From: Sedimentisphaerales bacterium
GTDB taxonomy: Bacteria; Planctomycetota; Phycisphaerae; Sedimentisphaerales; Anaerohalosphaeraceae
Reading direction: 5' to 3'
Assembly: GCA_016926155.1 (NCBI GenBank)
Contig: JAFGPC010000210.1
Span: forward strand, 1-48,322
Length of the DNA: 48,322 nt
Made by a program: the position numbers and the translations under genes. Each line of letters starts with the position of its first letter. The first letter of the stretch is position 1. Below are positions 1 through 7,911 of the stretch, piece by piece. The notes below the pieces were generated by a model. The model was not told the origin of the DNA and did not search any database. It was given only the letters and a program-made list of their open reading frames with translations.

Positions 1-1177
1 CCAGGCTGCTGGAGGTCTCTTCCAGACCGGCGGCCTGCTCGGTGGCCCCTTCGGCCAGCGACTGCGACGCCGCCGAGACCTGTCCGGAAGCGCTGGCCAC
101 CTGTTCGGCCCCCTCGGTTAAAGCATTTATAATTCTGGTTAATGCCCTTACAATCTGTCGACCGATAAGGAAAGCCAAAGCAACTCCAATACCCAATGCG
201 ATTATAGAAATGATGCCTACCGCAACTTTTGTGGTTGCCGCAGAGGAAAGCATTCCTTCATTGGTATCCTTAACAATGGTCTTGACCTCCTCACAAGACT
301 TACCGAGGAGTTCCTGGACTTTCAGCAGGCTGGGTTTGGTCTGAGTGACAAACACTTCGGACGCTTTCTTCATCCCCGTCAGAGCCGATTCGCTTGTACT
401 TTTCAACGTTTCCAGTTCCTGTAAGGTACCGTGGAGAAGCGGAATCGTCTTTTCCTCAAAGATCTGCTTGGCGGTTTGTTTACCCTGTTCTCCTTGTCCG
501 AAATTCGAGCAGATTTCTACAGCCGACTCATGCAGGTGGCGATGTGTGGCCAGCATTTTGTCCCACGTCTGGCGAAATTCAGAGGTGCCGCTTTGATACG
601 CCTTTTGGGCTTGCTCGGACTGAAGCCATACGCCCAAGGCGCATTTGACAGGATCGGTTTGAACATTTACAGACTCCGCATCAGCAAGGAAAGCATCTCG
701 AATGGTGTCGGCCCATTTGAGATGATCGACCTGTCGTCCCGCCAGGATTCCGGGAAGGCTTTCATCGGCCTGGTGGAAGTGATTCCCGATTTCAATGGCG
801 GAAGTGTGGAGAGTATTGTGATAGTGCTCAATTTCCTTCATCAAAGGAGCCAACGAAGGAACTGCATGCTCCGCCTCTTTGCGGGCATCACTATAATACC
901 ACTGTCCGAACGCACACTTCGTCGGATCGGTCTGGACACTTAGTTCGGTGACATGCTCATTTGTCAGCAATTCACTGACAGCGGCGGCCCACTTGAGGTG
1001 ATCGACCTCTTTTCGCGTAAGGTTTTCAATTAATTCGTTCTTGCCGACGACCTCTTTAGCGTCCGTACCCAGACTGGTAACACCCCGGAACGACAAGGTT
1101 GCAACCACGATCAACAAGATCAGGACCACACAAAATCCCAACGCGATCTTTTTACCAATCGTCATGTTTTTAAACAT
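1..1177 (-). CDS. Methyl-accepting chemotaxis protein with tandem CZB-like domains (3' end outside window)
   Basis: Transmembrane chemoreceptor, read by translating the minus strand; its C-terminal signalling tip lies beyond the left edge. ATG at 1177 follows AAAGGG at 7 nt. Seen: TM1 at about residues 11-30, a long extracytoplasmic region, TM2 at about 317-338, then a HAMP-like stretch and the start of the helical signalling domain (SASGQVSAASQSLAEGATEQ). The sensor region carries two copies of a chemoreceptor zinc-binding (CZB) pattern: HLKWA at 60, CAFGQW at 88, H120 and H124; then HLKWA at 152, CALGVW at 179, H212 and H216. In known CZB domains three His and one Cys bind zinc, and hypochlorite or zinc is sensed. 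Here the modules lie outside the membrane by topology, unlike the usual cytosolic CZB. It lies 37 nt downstream of cheW, so the two are probably co-transcribed. Confidence 0.88.
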   Translation of the reverse strand, partial: MFKNMTIGKKIALGFCVVLILLIVVATLSFRGVTSLGTDAKEVVGKNELIENLTRKEVDHLKWAAAVSELLTNEHVTELSVQTDPTKCAFGQWYYSDARKEAEHAVPSLAPLMKEIEHYHNTLHTSAIEIGNHFHQADESLPGILAGRQVDHLKWADTIRDAFLADAESVNVQTDPVKCALGVWLQSEQAQKAYQSGTSEFRQTWDKMLATHRHLHESAVEICSNFGQGEQGKQTAKQIFEEKTIPLLHGTLQELETLKSTSESALTGMKKASEVFVTQTKPSLLKVQELLGKSCEEVKTIVKDTNEGMLSSAATTKVAVGIISIIALGIGVALAFLIGRQIVRALTRIINALTEGAEQVASASGQVSAASQSLAEGATEQAAGLEETSSSL

Positions 1178-1214
1178 AGTAATACCCTTTCATACAGCTT
1201 GTTAAACGATTGTG

Positions 1215-1739
1215 CTACAAAGCCAAACCATCTAATTTATCCCCACTAAGCACCTTGTCGATGTCGAGCAGGATTTTGACATTGTTACCGATTTTACCCA
1301 TTCCCAATATAAAGTCCGTCTCCCCGCCGGCGCCAAACTGAGGTGCATCTTCGATCTGCTCAGTGGCAATATCCAGCACCTCCGAAACGCGGTCTACGAC
1401 GATACCGGTATTGAACGCCTTATCATCCTGTGCAATTTCAACAACAATAATGCAGGTTTCGTCGGTAATCTCCGCTTCCGGCATCCGGAATTTTAAACGC
1501 AGATCGACGACCGGGATGACCTGCCCGCGGAGATTGATCACACCCTTGACATAGCCGGGTGTCTGCGGCACAGAGGTCACTTCAATATAGCCGATAATTT
1601 CCCGGACCTTCAGAATTTCCAGGCCGAATTCTTCATGACCCAGGGCAAAGGTCAGGTATTTGCCATCTCGTTCGAGCGGGATTTGTGTGATCGGCACTTC
1701 CGGAGGGGCGTTCCGTACGACAGATTCCGTCGTTTTCAT
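1215..1739 (-). CDS. cheW: Chemotaxis coupling protein CheW
   Basis: CheW is the cytoplasmic SH3-like adaptor that links chemoreceptors to the histidine kinase CheA. The 174-residue protein has a short N-terminal tail, then the whole CheW domain from about residue 26. Typical motifs are visible: FGLEILKVREIIGY, the PGYVKGVINLRGQVIPVVDL core, and the C-terminal LLDIDKVL. ATG at 1739 is preceded by AGGAG at 8 nt. It lies directly upstream of the chemoreceptor at 1-1177. No cheA, cheY or cheR is in the window, so the rest of the pathway must be elsewhere. Identification is secure. Confidence 0.95.
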   Translation of the reverse strand: MKTTESVVRNAPPEVPITQIPLERDGKYLTFALGHEEFGLEILKVREIIGYIEVTSVPQTPGYVKGVINLRGQVIPVVDLRLKFRMPEAEITDETCIIVVEIAQDDKAFNTGIVVDRVSEVLDIATEQIEDAPQFGAGGETDFILGMGKIGNNVKILLDIDKVLSGDKLDGLAL

Positions 1740-1850
1740 GATTATATCTCCTACACTCGGCGAAATTTATATTGTAGACGGGCAGGCAGAAGACGGCATA
1801 CAAGACAGAGTATCCAATTCGATGCACATCCTCTCTTTTATGAAAAATGC

Positions 1851-1868
1851 AGCCTAACCAGCCTAACC
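1851..1868. repeat. Tandem 9-bp repeat AGCCTAACC x2 upstream of cheW
   Basis: Two adjacent perfect copies of AGCCTAACC lie about 110 bp upstream of the cheW start, inside the 303-bp gap between cheW and the response regulator. The rest of the gap (1740-2042) shows no gene. Near 2010-2024 there is a self-complementary TTTTATTAATAAAA just past the response-regulator stop, a possible weak terminator. The 9-bp copies could be a regulator site or chance; nothing in the sequence decides. Confidence 0.4.
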
Positions 1869-2042
1869 TGTATCAAACAACTTATCCTGACATTGTCCGA
1901 TCCTGCTTCGGCGTCAGCTCGTTCAGGCTTAAGGTATAAATTTAGAGGGAATGTAAGTTATTCCTTAGCCTGTTTTAAAGGGAGAGTCTGGCGGATATAT
2001 GAGATTTTTATTAATAAAAGCCGCGTTGTCCCAGGAGCAAGA

Positions 2043-2657
2043 TTATTGCAATCCGGCTTCGACCAACATGCGCGTCAATTGAACGGAGGATTTGACGCCC
2101 AACTTCTCCATCAGGCGGGTTCTGTGCACTTCGACGGTCTTATGGCTGATGCCCAGATCCTCAGCTATCTGTCGGGATGTCTTTCCGACCAAAACTTCCT
2201 GCATGATCTGGCGCTGCCGCGGGGAAAGATCACGCAAGCGTTCCATTATAAACCGTTTGGAAGCGAGATTCTTTCGCCGTTGTGTGTCTGTTGAGATGGC
2301 ATTGCGAATTCGATCCAGAAGATCGCTTCCCTGAAACGGTTTCTCCAGAAAATCAAATGCCCCATCGCGCATAGCCTGTACCGCAAGGGGCACATCCGCG
2401 TGTCCGGAGAGAAAAATGACAGGAATCTCTATCTTCCGTTCGATGAGTTCCTGCTGCAGTTCGATACCGCTTACAGAAGGCATGCGAATATCCAGGACAA
2501 GGCATCCTGGACGATCCGGTATATAATTGGCCCAAAATTCCTCTGCGGACCCGCAGCAAACCGAGTCCAGATGGACGGACTTGATCAAGAGACGTAAACT
2601 TTTTAAAACATCCGGATCGTCATCGACTACAAACACGACAGGTTTAACTTCCGTCAC
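2043..2657 (-). CDS. FixJ-type response regulator (receiver + LuxR HTH)
   Basis: Two-domain transcriptional regulator of the FixJ/NarL class, 204 residues. The receiver domain (about 1-120) keeps the acidic pocket D12-D14, the phospho-acceptor D56 in VLDIRMP, S84 in FLSGHAD and K106 in LEKPF. The C-terminal LuxR-type helix-turn-helix (about 143-198) includes LSPRQRQIMQEVLVGK and SHKTVEVHRTRLMEKLGV. It starts with GTG at 2657, behind AGGAG, and its start overlaps the stop of the upstream kinase in GTGA, so the pair is translationally coupled. By family, phosphorylation by the partner kinase should release DNA binding. Its targets cannot be told from sequence. Confidence 0.93.
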   Translation of the reverse strand: MTEVKPVVFVVDDDPDVLKSLRLLIKSVHLDSVCCGSAEEFWANYIPDRPGCLVLDIRMPSVSGIELQQELIERKIEIPVIFLSGHADVPLAVQAMRDGAFDFLEKPFQGSDLLDRIRNAISTDTQRRKNLASKRFIMERLRDLSPRQRQIMQEVLVGKTSRQIAEDLGISHKTVEVHRTRLMEKLGVKSSVQLTRMLVEAGLQ

Positions 2658-4918
2658 TTCTCTCTCCTCTCGACAGGCAGATTAAAAAAGAATATTACTC
2701 CGGATTCAGGATTCGGCTGTATCCGGAGTTTCCCTCCGTGGTTTTCGATAATACGTCGGCTTAATGACAAACCCAGCCCTAATCCCTTTCGTTTTGTTGT
2801 ATAAAAGGAATCAAAAATTTTCTCTTCCAGACCCGGACGGATTCCCGTTCCGGTATCAGAGACCGAAACAATTACCTGGTGATTTTCGTGGAGCAGACCT
2901 ATCCGAATCTCCCGTTTCGTACTGTTTTCTTCTTCAATGGCATCCATGGCATTTCGAATAAGGTTCAAAATGACCTGCTGGATCTGGATGGGATCGACAA
3001 ATACCATCGGGATCTCCGGTTGTTCCTGAAATTCCAGTCTTATAGTATGAATTTCCAGGTCTTTTCGGATAAATGCAATGGATTCTTGAATCAATTCATT
3101 CATATTTACTGTCGAGCTTTTAAGCGTCCATGACCGCACAAAATTTCGTACCCGCCGAATTACATCTCCCGCTCGGATTGCCTGCCCATTCGCTTCATGA
3201 AGAGCCTCGATCATATCCGGATCGATCGCATTTTTCGAGGCTCGGACCATTTCCAGGGCTGCTGTTATTGTTGCCGAGATGGCGGATAAAGGCTGACTTA
3301 ATTCGTGGGCGATACTGGAAGCCATTTCTCCGATCTGACTCAGCCTTGAAGCATGCATGATTTCCTGTTCGTGTCTGCGCTGCTGTTCTTCACTCAGCAA
3401 TTGGTTTGTAATATCAAAACCGATTGCAATAAATACTTTTGGATTGGATGCTATCGGAATTAACGTCCACGACATCCAACGATAGTTGCCGTCTTGATGT
3501 CGGAAACGATGCTCGAATTTAATGCTGGATTGACGGGAACGGAGAGAATTGACGATCGAAAGACTTCGCTGCCGGTCCTCCGGATGGACGTATTCAACCC
3601 ATTGCTTATTAAAAAATTCTTCGGGGGGCCATCCGAGGATCGATGTCACCGCGGGATTGACATAACGCACTGATCCGTCGAAATTAACAATCGCCATGAT
3701 ATCGGGTGCATATCTGAATATCTGCTGCTGCAATTCTTCCGAAAGGCGTATTTCAGTTATATCCATGCCGGTGCCAATGATATACTCCACTGTTCCATCC
3801 GGGCGTCGTAATACTGAATTCGACCAATAGATTAAACGTCTCTTGCCCATCTTAGAGATCCACTGATTTTCTCCATCGACCTCCTGATATCCCTCGATCA
3901 ACGTTTGAAATCTCTTTTCAACAAATCCTCTTTCTTCCAAGGGGATCATCAGATCCAAAAGGGATTTGCCATTCAGTTCCTGTGCCGTATAGCCGGATAT
4001 TATTTCACAGTACTTATTGCATTGTACAAATCGGCCCTGATCATCCAACACAATGACAATCGATTTCAACGTGTCTAAAATGGCCGTATTGAAATCATGC
4101 TCCGCTCGAAGTTTTTTTTCGGCTTCCATCCGGGCGGTAATATCTCTGTTACAAACGCGGTAACCGAGAAATTCCCCTTCCTGCCCTGTAATAGGTCGAC
4201 ACGCATGTTCAATCCAACATATCCGGCCGTCTTTTGTGCATATTCGAAATGACAGCCGTTCGCCTACATCACAGTGGGACGTCTGATGGCGATGTTCCTG
4301 CCAGGTAATCCGGTCCTCCGGAAAGATCATTTCGCTTAAAAGGTTCGGATTCGCCTGAAACTTTTTAGGAGAATAACCTGTAATCTCTTTACAGGATGGA
4401 GACACATATACTATTTTTCCATCCATATCTTCCCAGTAAATCCAGTCGGACGTGAATTCGGCCAATGTCCGAAACCGCCATTCACTGTCCCGAAGCGCCT
4501 GTTGAGCTCTTTCCTTCAGAACCAGATCGCTCCAATGACGAATCGCCCGTTCGGCAATATCGCCCATAGTTAACAGGCATTCCTTAGTCTTGAGTACACA
4601 GTCCATCGCTCCGGTACGGATCATCTGCGGGACCATTTCCTCGTAATCCTGTGCTATCAGAACAATAACCGGAAATCCATCCGGGACCGTATTGTTCTGA
4701 AGAAAACACTGTCCTTCTCCATCCGGCAATCGTTCGTCAGATATCATCAGATCGATATGATTCGTCTGCAAATACCGATAGGCTTCTCGTATTGCTATTA
4801 CATGATGGACTTGAAATTGGCCCGATCGGCGAAGACTGCGCAGAACCAAAGCGGCATGCCCAGGATCATCTTCCACAAGGAGGATGCGGAAGGACATTAT
4901 ACTCATCTGTGTCCCCAT
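2654..4918 (-). CDS. FixL-like hybrid histidine kinase: receiver, three PAS, HisKA, HATPase
   Basis: Soluble sensor kinase of 754 residues with no membrane segment. Order: N-terminal receiver (about 10-125, phospho-acceptor D61 in LMISDERLPDG), PAS1 (about 145-265), PAS2 (about 275-395), PAS3 (about 400-520), then HisKA with the H-box SSIAHELSQPL and a catalytic ATPase domain (N-box NLIRNAMDAIEE, G1 DTGTGI, G2 GLGLGLSLS). A receiver at the N terminus ahead of PAS sensors suggests that it is itself a target of another phosphorelay. The H-box and PAS arrangement resemble FixL, but no heme-binding pattern could be assigned. Spacing from the nearest SD to the first ATG is long (17 nt); ATG at 4906, behind GGGGA, is an alternative start. 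It is the partner of the FixJ-type regulator overlapping its 3' end. Confidence 0.92.
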   Translation of the reverse strand: MGTQMSIMSFRILLVEDDPGHAALVLRSLRRSGQFQVHHVIAIREAYRYLQTNHIDLMISDERLPDGEGQCFLQNNTVPDGFPVIVLIAQDYEEMVPQMIRTGAMDCVLKTKECLLTMGDIAERAIRHWSDLVLKERAQQALRDSEWRFRTLAEFTSDWIYWEDMDGKIVYVSPSCKEITGYSPKKFQANPNLLSEMIFPEDRITWQEHRHQTSHCDVGERLSFRICTKDGRICWIEHACRPITGQEGEFLGYRVCNRDITARMEAEKKLRAEHDFNTAILDTLKSIVIVLDDQGRFVQCNKYCEIISGYTAQELNGKSLLDLMIPLEERGFVEKRFQTLIEGYQEVDGENQWISKMGKRRLIYWSNSVLRRPDGTVEYIIGTGMDITEIRLSEELQQQIFRYAPDIMAIVNFDGSVRYVNPAVTSILGWPPEEFFNKQWVEYVHPEDRQRSLSIVNSLRSRQSSIKFEHRFRHQDGNYRWMSWTLIPIASNPKVFIAIGFDITNQLLSEEQQRRHEQEIMHASRLSQIGEMASSIAHELSQPLSAISATITAALEMVRASKNAIDPDMIEALHEANGQAIRAGDVIRRVRNFVRSWTLKSSTVNMNELIQESIAFIRKDLEIHTIRLEFQEQPEIPMVFVDPIQIQQVILNLIRNAMDAIEEENSTKREIRIGLLHENHQVIVSVSDTGTGIRPGLEEKIFDSFYTTKRKGLGLGLSLSRRIIENHGGKLRIQPNPESGVIFFFNLPVERREK

Positions 4919-5099
4919 ACTTTTCGCTAATCTTTCCCTCCGCTCCTTGAACCGATGCCGATAACATTGAAGCCTTGGAAAAGGATGTTATATGTAATTC
5001 TACATTTCAACAAGAAATAAGTGTAATTTTCACAGCAAAATACGCAACTATGTAAGTTAAACCCGTACCTTGTACGATTTTCGTATATTATAGGAGATT

Positions 5100-5678
5100 C
5101 TATTGACCGGTTATGAGGTGTTCGATGAGGATTTTGAGGCCGATGACAAAGAGGACCAGTCCGCCGAGGATTTCGATTTTCTTTTCAAAAAAGTGGCCGA
5201 TCCGGCGACCCATGCAGCAGCCCAAGTACGATATGGCAAAGGTGATGGCTCCGATAATAACAGCGGCGGTAATAATGTGATCCGTGATCAGGGAAAGGGT
5301 CACGCCGACAGCGAGGGCATCGATGCTGGTGGCGATGCTGAGCAGGAGTACAACGACCAGACTGGCCGGATCGCCCGCGGAAGAATCGGCCTGGGCACGG
5401 GCCATCTGGAAGGCCTCGTAGATCATCTTCCCGCCGATGATTGAAAGCAGTCCGAAAGCGATCCAATGGTCGTAGGAAAGGATGCGGTTCTTCATGGCAG
5501 CGCCGGCAAGATAACCGATCAGCGGCATAATCGCCTGAAAGGCGCCGAAGAACAGGGCCATCCGCAGGGCATGACGGACATGCATCTGGCGATAGACGCT
5601 GCCGGAGGTGATCGAGACCGCAAAGGCGTCCATCGCAAGACCAACGGCAATCACAATGATCGTCAGAGTTTCTGTCAT
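5100..5678 (-). CDS. mntP: Manganese efflux pump MntP
   Basis: Small polytopic inner-membrane exporter of the MntP/YebN (DUF204) family, 192 residues against a usual 185-190. The two homologous halves each carry a conserved acidic helix: GLAMDAFAVS at about 13-22 and ATSIDALAVGV at about 111-121. Six hydrophobic segments are visible. In characterised members the family removes excess Mn(II). It lies 3 nt downstream of the metallophosphoesterase gene, whose enzyme class needs divalent metals, and in the same run as a diiron ferritin-like gene, so a metal-homeostasis operon is a reasonable inference. No Mn riboswitch (yybP-ykoY type) was recognised upstream. The 181-bp gap between this gene and the kinase gene holds nothing I can assign. 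Confidence 0.93.
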   Translation of the reverse strand: MTETLTIIVIAVGLAMDAFAVSITSGSVYRQMHVRHALRMALFFGAFQAIMPLIGYLAGAAMKNRILSYDHWIAFGLLSIIGGKMIYEAFQMARAQADSSAGDPASLVVVLLLSIATSIDALAVGVTLSLITDHIITAAVIIGAITFAISYLGCCMGRRIGHFFEKKIEILGGLVLFVIGLKILIEHLITGQ

Positions 5679-5681
5679 CTT

Positions 5682-6692
5682 CTATTTTCTCTTTGACGCG
5701 GATTCTTTTGCTGTAGCCGGTCGAATATCATAAACAGTAATTTCCGGCCTGGCACAGAAACGCACGCGCGGAGCGGGATCATTTTCCATCCCAATTCCCC
5801 GATTGATATACAGGATTGTTTCCTTTGATGCAATGGTTTGCGAATCGTTATCCGTCCGGTCGAGACCAAGATGGTACAATCCGGATTCGTATTTTTTCCC
5901 GTACCGGGAAAGGGTTGTCAGTGCGCCATACCATGGAAGGGCAACCTGTCCTCCGTGGGTATGACCGGCCAGATAGAGATCGAAAATGGTTGTGTCGATT
6001 GTTTCAGCCAGATCCGGAGCATGATAGAGAAGAATGTTAAAATCATCCGCGCTCAGCCCGTCCGGAGGAGAAGGGAGGGTTCCCATTCCAGGACAGTCCA
6101 TACCGGCAATGACAAAAGCGTCTCCGTCTTTTGTAATTCTGACCGAATTGCCATTGAGTCGTTGAAAACCGGTTCCCCGGAACAGATCCACCGCAGGATA
6201 ATAGCAGCACTCGATATTCCCGCGGACAGCATACTTTCCCAAGTGGGCTTTCATGGTACGAAGTCTTTCCTGAAAACGATAGAGTGCCTCCACGGCATTG
6301 AGAGCATCACCGGTAAAGACAATGATATCGGGACTCAGATTGTTAACCATTTGAACCAGTTTATCTTCATTGCGAAGTTTATGATCACAATGGGTATCAC
6401 TGAAGTGGACAATACGCAGACTGGCGTTTTTCAGTTTCGGGCTGTCCAATTGTATAGTATTAACCTCGATCCAATACGGCTCGATGAAATATCCGTATAA
6501 AAAGCAAATTACACCACCTAAAGCAAGACAATGAAACAAAACCGCACGTCTTGTCAGCAGAACCTGCCGCATCGGTTTTTGTCTTCGAATCAGGCAAATC
6601 AGACCTTTGACAAGGATTTTGCTTTCGGTAAGAAAGACAATCGCAATGACACCAAGAAAAACAAGGACACCAACTTTTTCCACAAGAGTCAT
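5682..6692 (-). CDS. Membrane-anchored calcineurin-like metallophosphoesterase (YkuE/YaeI type)
   Basis: Phosphoesterase of 336 residues with two N-terminal membrane segments (about 5-22 and 52-72) and a C-terminal catalytic domain. Metal-site motifs in order: HFSDTH (D99, H101), TGD (D129), RGNIE (N159), YHAPD (H224) and AGHTHGGQ (H243, H245). The family's GNH[ED] block reads GNIE here, so the usual catalytic histidine is replaced by Ile while the metal-binding Asn stays. Relatives include YkuE and YaeI, whose substrates are phospholipid or lipid-linked phosphates; the actual substrate cannot be assigned. It lies 3 nt upstream of mntP and 3 nt downstream of the DUF1638 gene. Confidence 0.88.
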   Translation of the reverse strand: MTLVEKVGVLVFLGVIAIVFLTESKILVKGLICLIRRQKPMRQVLLTRRAVLFHCLALGGVICFLYGYFIEPYWIEVNTIQLDSPKLKNASLRIVHFSDTHCDHKLRNEDKLVQMVNNLSPDIIVFTGDALNAVEALYRFQERLRTMKAHLGKYAVRGNIECCYYPAVDLFRGTGFQRLNGNSVRITKDGDAFVIAGMDCPGMGTLPSPPDGLSADDFNILLYHAPDLAETIDTTIFDLYLAGHTHGGQVALPWYGALTTLSRYGKKYESGLYHLGLDRTDNDSQTIASKETILYINRGIGMENDPAPRVRFCARPEITVYDIRPATAKESASKRK

Positions 6693-6695
6693 GGC

Positions 6696-7427
6696 TTAGT
6701 CCGTCCTGATGATTCCGGGCGCGGTTACATCGTCAACGACAGATCGCCCCGGGGGAACCACAAGAAATTCGGATTTATCCCAGACGCCGTCGGTCATGCG
6801 CTGCATCAGGCCCGGATCGCCGCTCAGTTCATCGTATTTCCAGCCCAGGTATTCGGCGCATCGCCGAGTGTACTCCTTGAATGCATCACTGCCCGGCAGG
6901 GACCAGTCGATATACGTTGCCCAGGAATATTCCTTCATCCAGCCTTCCTGGACTTCCATGAGATATCGCGCATTGTCGGGGCCGTATTTGTCTGTGTATT
7001 CGGCGAGTGTGGACTCGTAACGCTGTTTTCCGGGCTGGGTTTGACTCTCGATCCAGCCGGGGCTGTACCAGTAGACGCCGCGATGGGAATCGAAGTAGTC
7101 CTGATAACGCTGTTTGGAGCCGAGCAGGAGGGTGACACAGTCGTGGGCTCGCGGAACGACAATAGGAATCGAGCAGGTCAGACCAACGATACCGTTGGAG
7201 CACAGCCCGTAACCAAGCAGAACAGCATCATAGGGCCTACCCTGAATATCACAGGTGTCGGCCATGGCAAGCTGGACCTGGGTCCGCAACTTGTCAGGCT
7301 CATTATGAAGGCCCTGTGGCATCAGGTGGACATCGATCACGTTTCTGGAACGGGCAGCGCAGAAGTAGGCCTCACGTTGGAGAACTTTGCAGACAACAAA
7401 TTTCAATCGTTTGGAAGACTCGGACAT
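6696..7427 (-). CDS. DUF1638 domain protein
   Basis: Cytosolic protein of 243 residues from the ATG at 7427; an upstream in-frame ATG at 7484 would run into the preceding gene and lacks support. Features typical of DUF1638: an early Cys in FVVCKVLQREAYF, YDAVLLGYGLCSNG, the Pro-Arg-Ala-His-Asp-Cys block (VPRAHDCVTLLLGSK) and YSPGWIES. The conserved Cys/His residues hint at metal or cofactor binding. In other genomes the family is found near corrinoid-dependent methyltransferases, which are not seen here. It lies between the ferritin-like gene (5 nt upstream) and the metallophosphoesterase gene (3 nt downstream). Biochemical function unknown. Confidence 0.8.
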   Translation of the reverse strand: MSESSKRLKFVVCKVLQREAYFCAARSRNVIDVHLMPQGLHNEPDKLRTQVQLAMADTCDIQGRPYDAVLLGYGLCSNGIVGLTCSIPIVVPRAHDCVTLLLGSKQRYQDYFDSHRGVYWYSPGWIESQTQPGKQRYESTLAEYTDKYGPDNARYLMEVQEGWMKEYSWATYIDWSLPGSDAFKEYTRRCAEYLGWKYDELSGDPGLMQRMTDGVWDKSEFLVVPPGRSVVDDVTAPGIIRTD

Positions 7428-7432
7428 AACGG

Positions 7433-7885
7433 TCAATTCTCTGCCAGCGTGATGGAATCGTATACCTTCTTGCACTCCATCCAATGTTGCGCCTCCTGTT
7501 GGGAGAGGATTTGAAAGATATCTTTTAATTCTTTTTCCTCAACAGACAGCACCAGTAGACTATAGAACATCTGCGAGCCGTGTTCCTTGTCCATTGCCAG
7601 TTTGATCGTTTCCTTATAACTCATCTCCGGTGACGGCGAAGAGGTTACGACGTACCCAAATACCTCGGCGGGACAAACGGTTTCGACGTCACCGGCCCAG
7701 GCCTGGGATTTGAGGCTTTCCAGTTTATCGATATGCCGCAGTTCTTCAGCAGCCAGTCGGGCCAGCAACTCCCGGACATCCGGCTTGTTCATTCGCGGCT
7801 GCAGGTCAGTATAAAACTGGTGGGAGACCTGCTCCATCGAGATCGCAAAGTTCAGCACATCATCCAATGAGTGAAATTCCTGCAC
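7433..7885 (-). CDS. Ferritin-like diiron protein (rubrerythrin-type, no rubredoxin domain)
   Basis: A 150-residue four-helix-bundle protein. The diiron ligand pattern is complete: E18 in SMEQVSHQFY, E48 and H51 in EELRHID, E101 in DKEHGSQMFY, and E131 and H134 in QQEAQHW. This matches the ExxH-type rubrerythrin/ferritin-like superfamily; no rubredoxin Cys4 site is present. Such proteins reduce peroxide or handle iron in anaerobes. It starts with GTG at 7885 behind GGGGA and lies 5 nt upstream of the DUF1638 gene. Placement with MntP fits iron/manganese balance under oxidative stress, which is inference. Confidence 0.88.
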   Translation of the reverse strand: MQEFHSLDDVLNFAISMEQVSHQFYTDLQPRMNKPDVRELLARLAAEELRHIDKLESLKSQAWAGDVETVCPAEVFGYVVTSSPSPEMSYKETIKLAMDKEHGSQMFYSLLVLSVEEKELKDIFQILSQQEAQHWMECKKVYDSITLAEN

Positions 7886-7911
7886 GCCGGTTTCCCCGTA
7901 TCGATTCAGTC

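Noticed and set aside
431-943. Plus-strand open frame of 170 codons opposite the chemoreceptor
   Set aside because: The minus strand encodes a clear receptor with CZB motifs; the plus frame has no domain.
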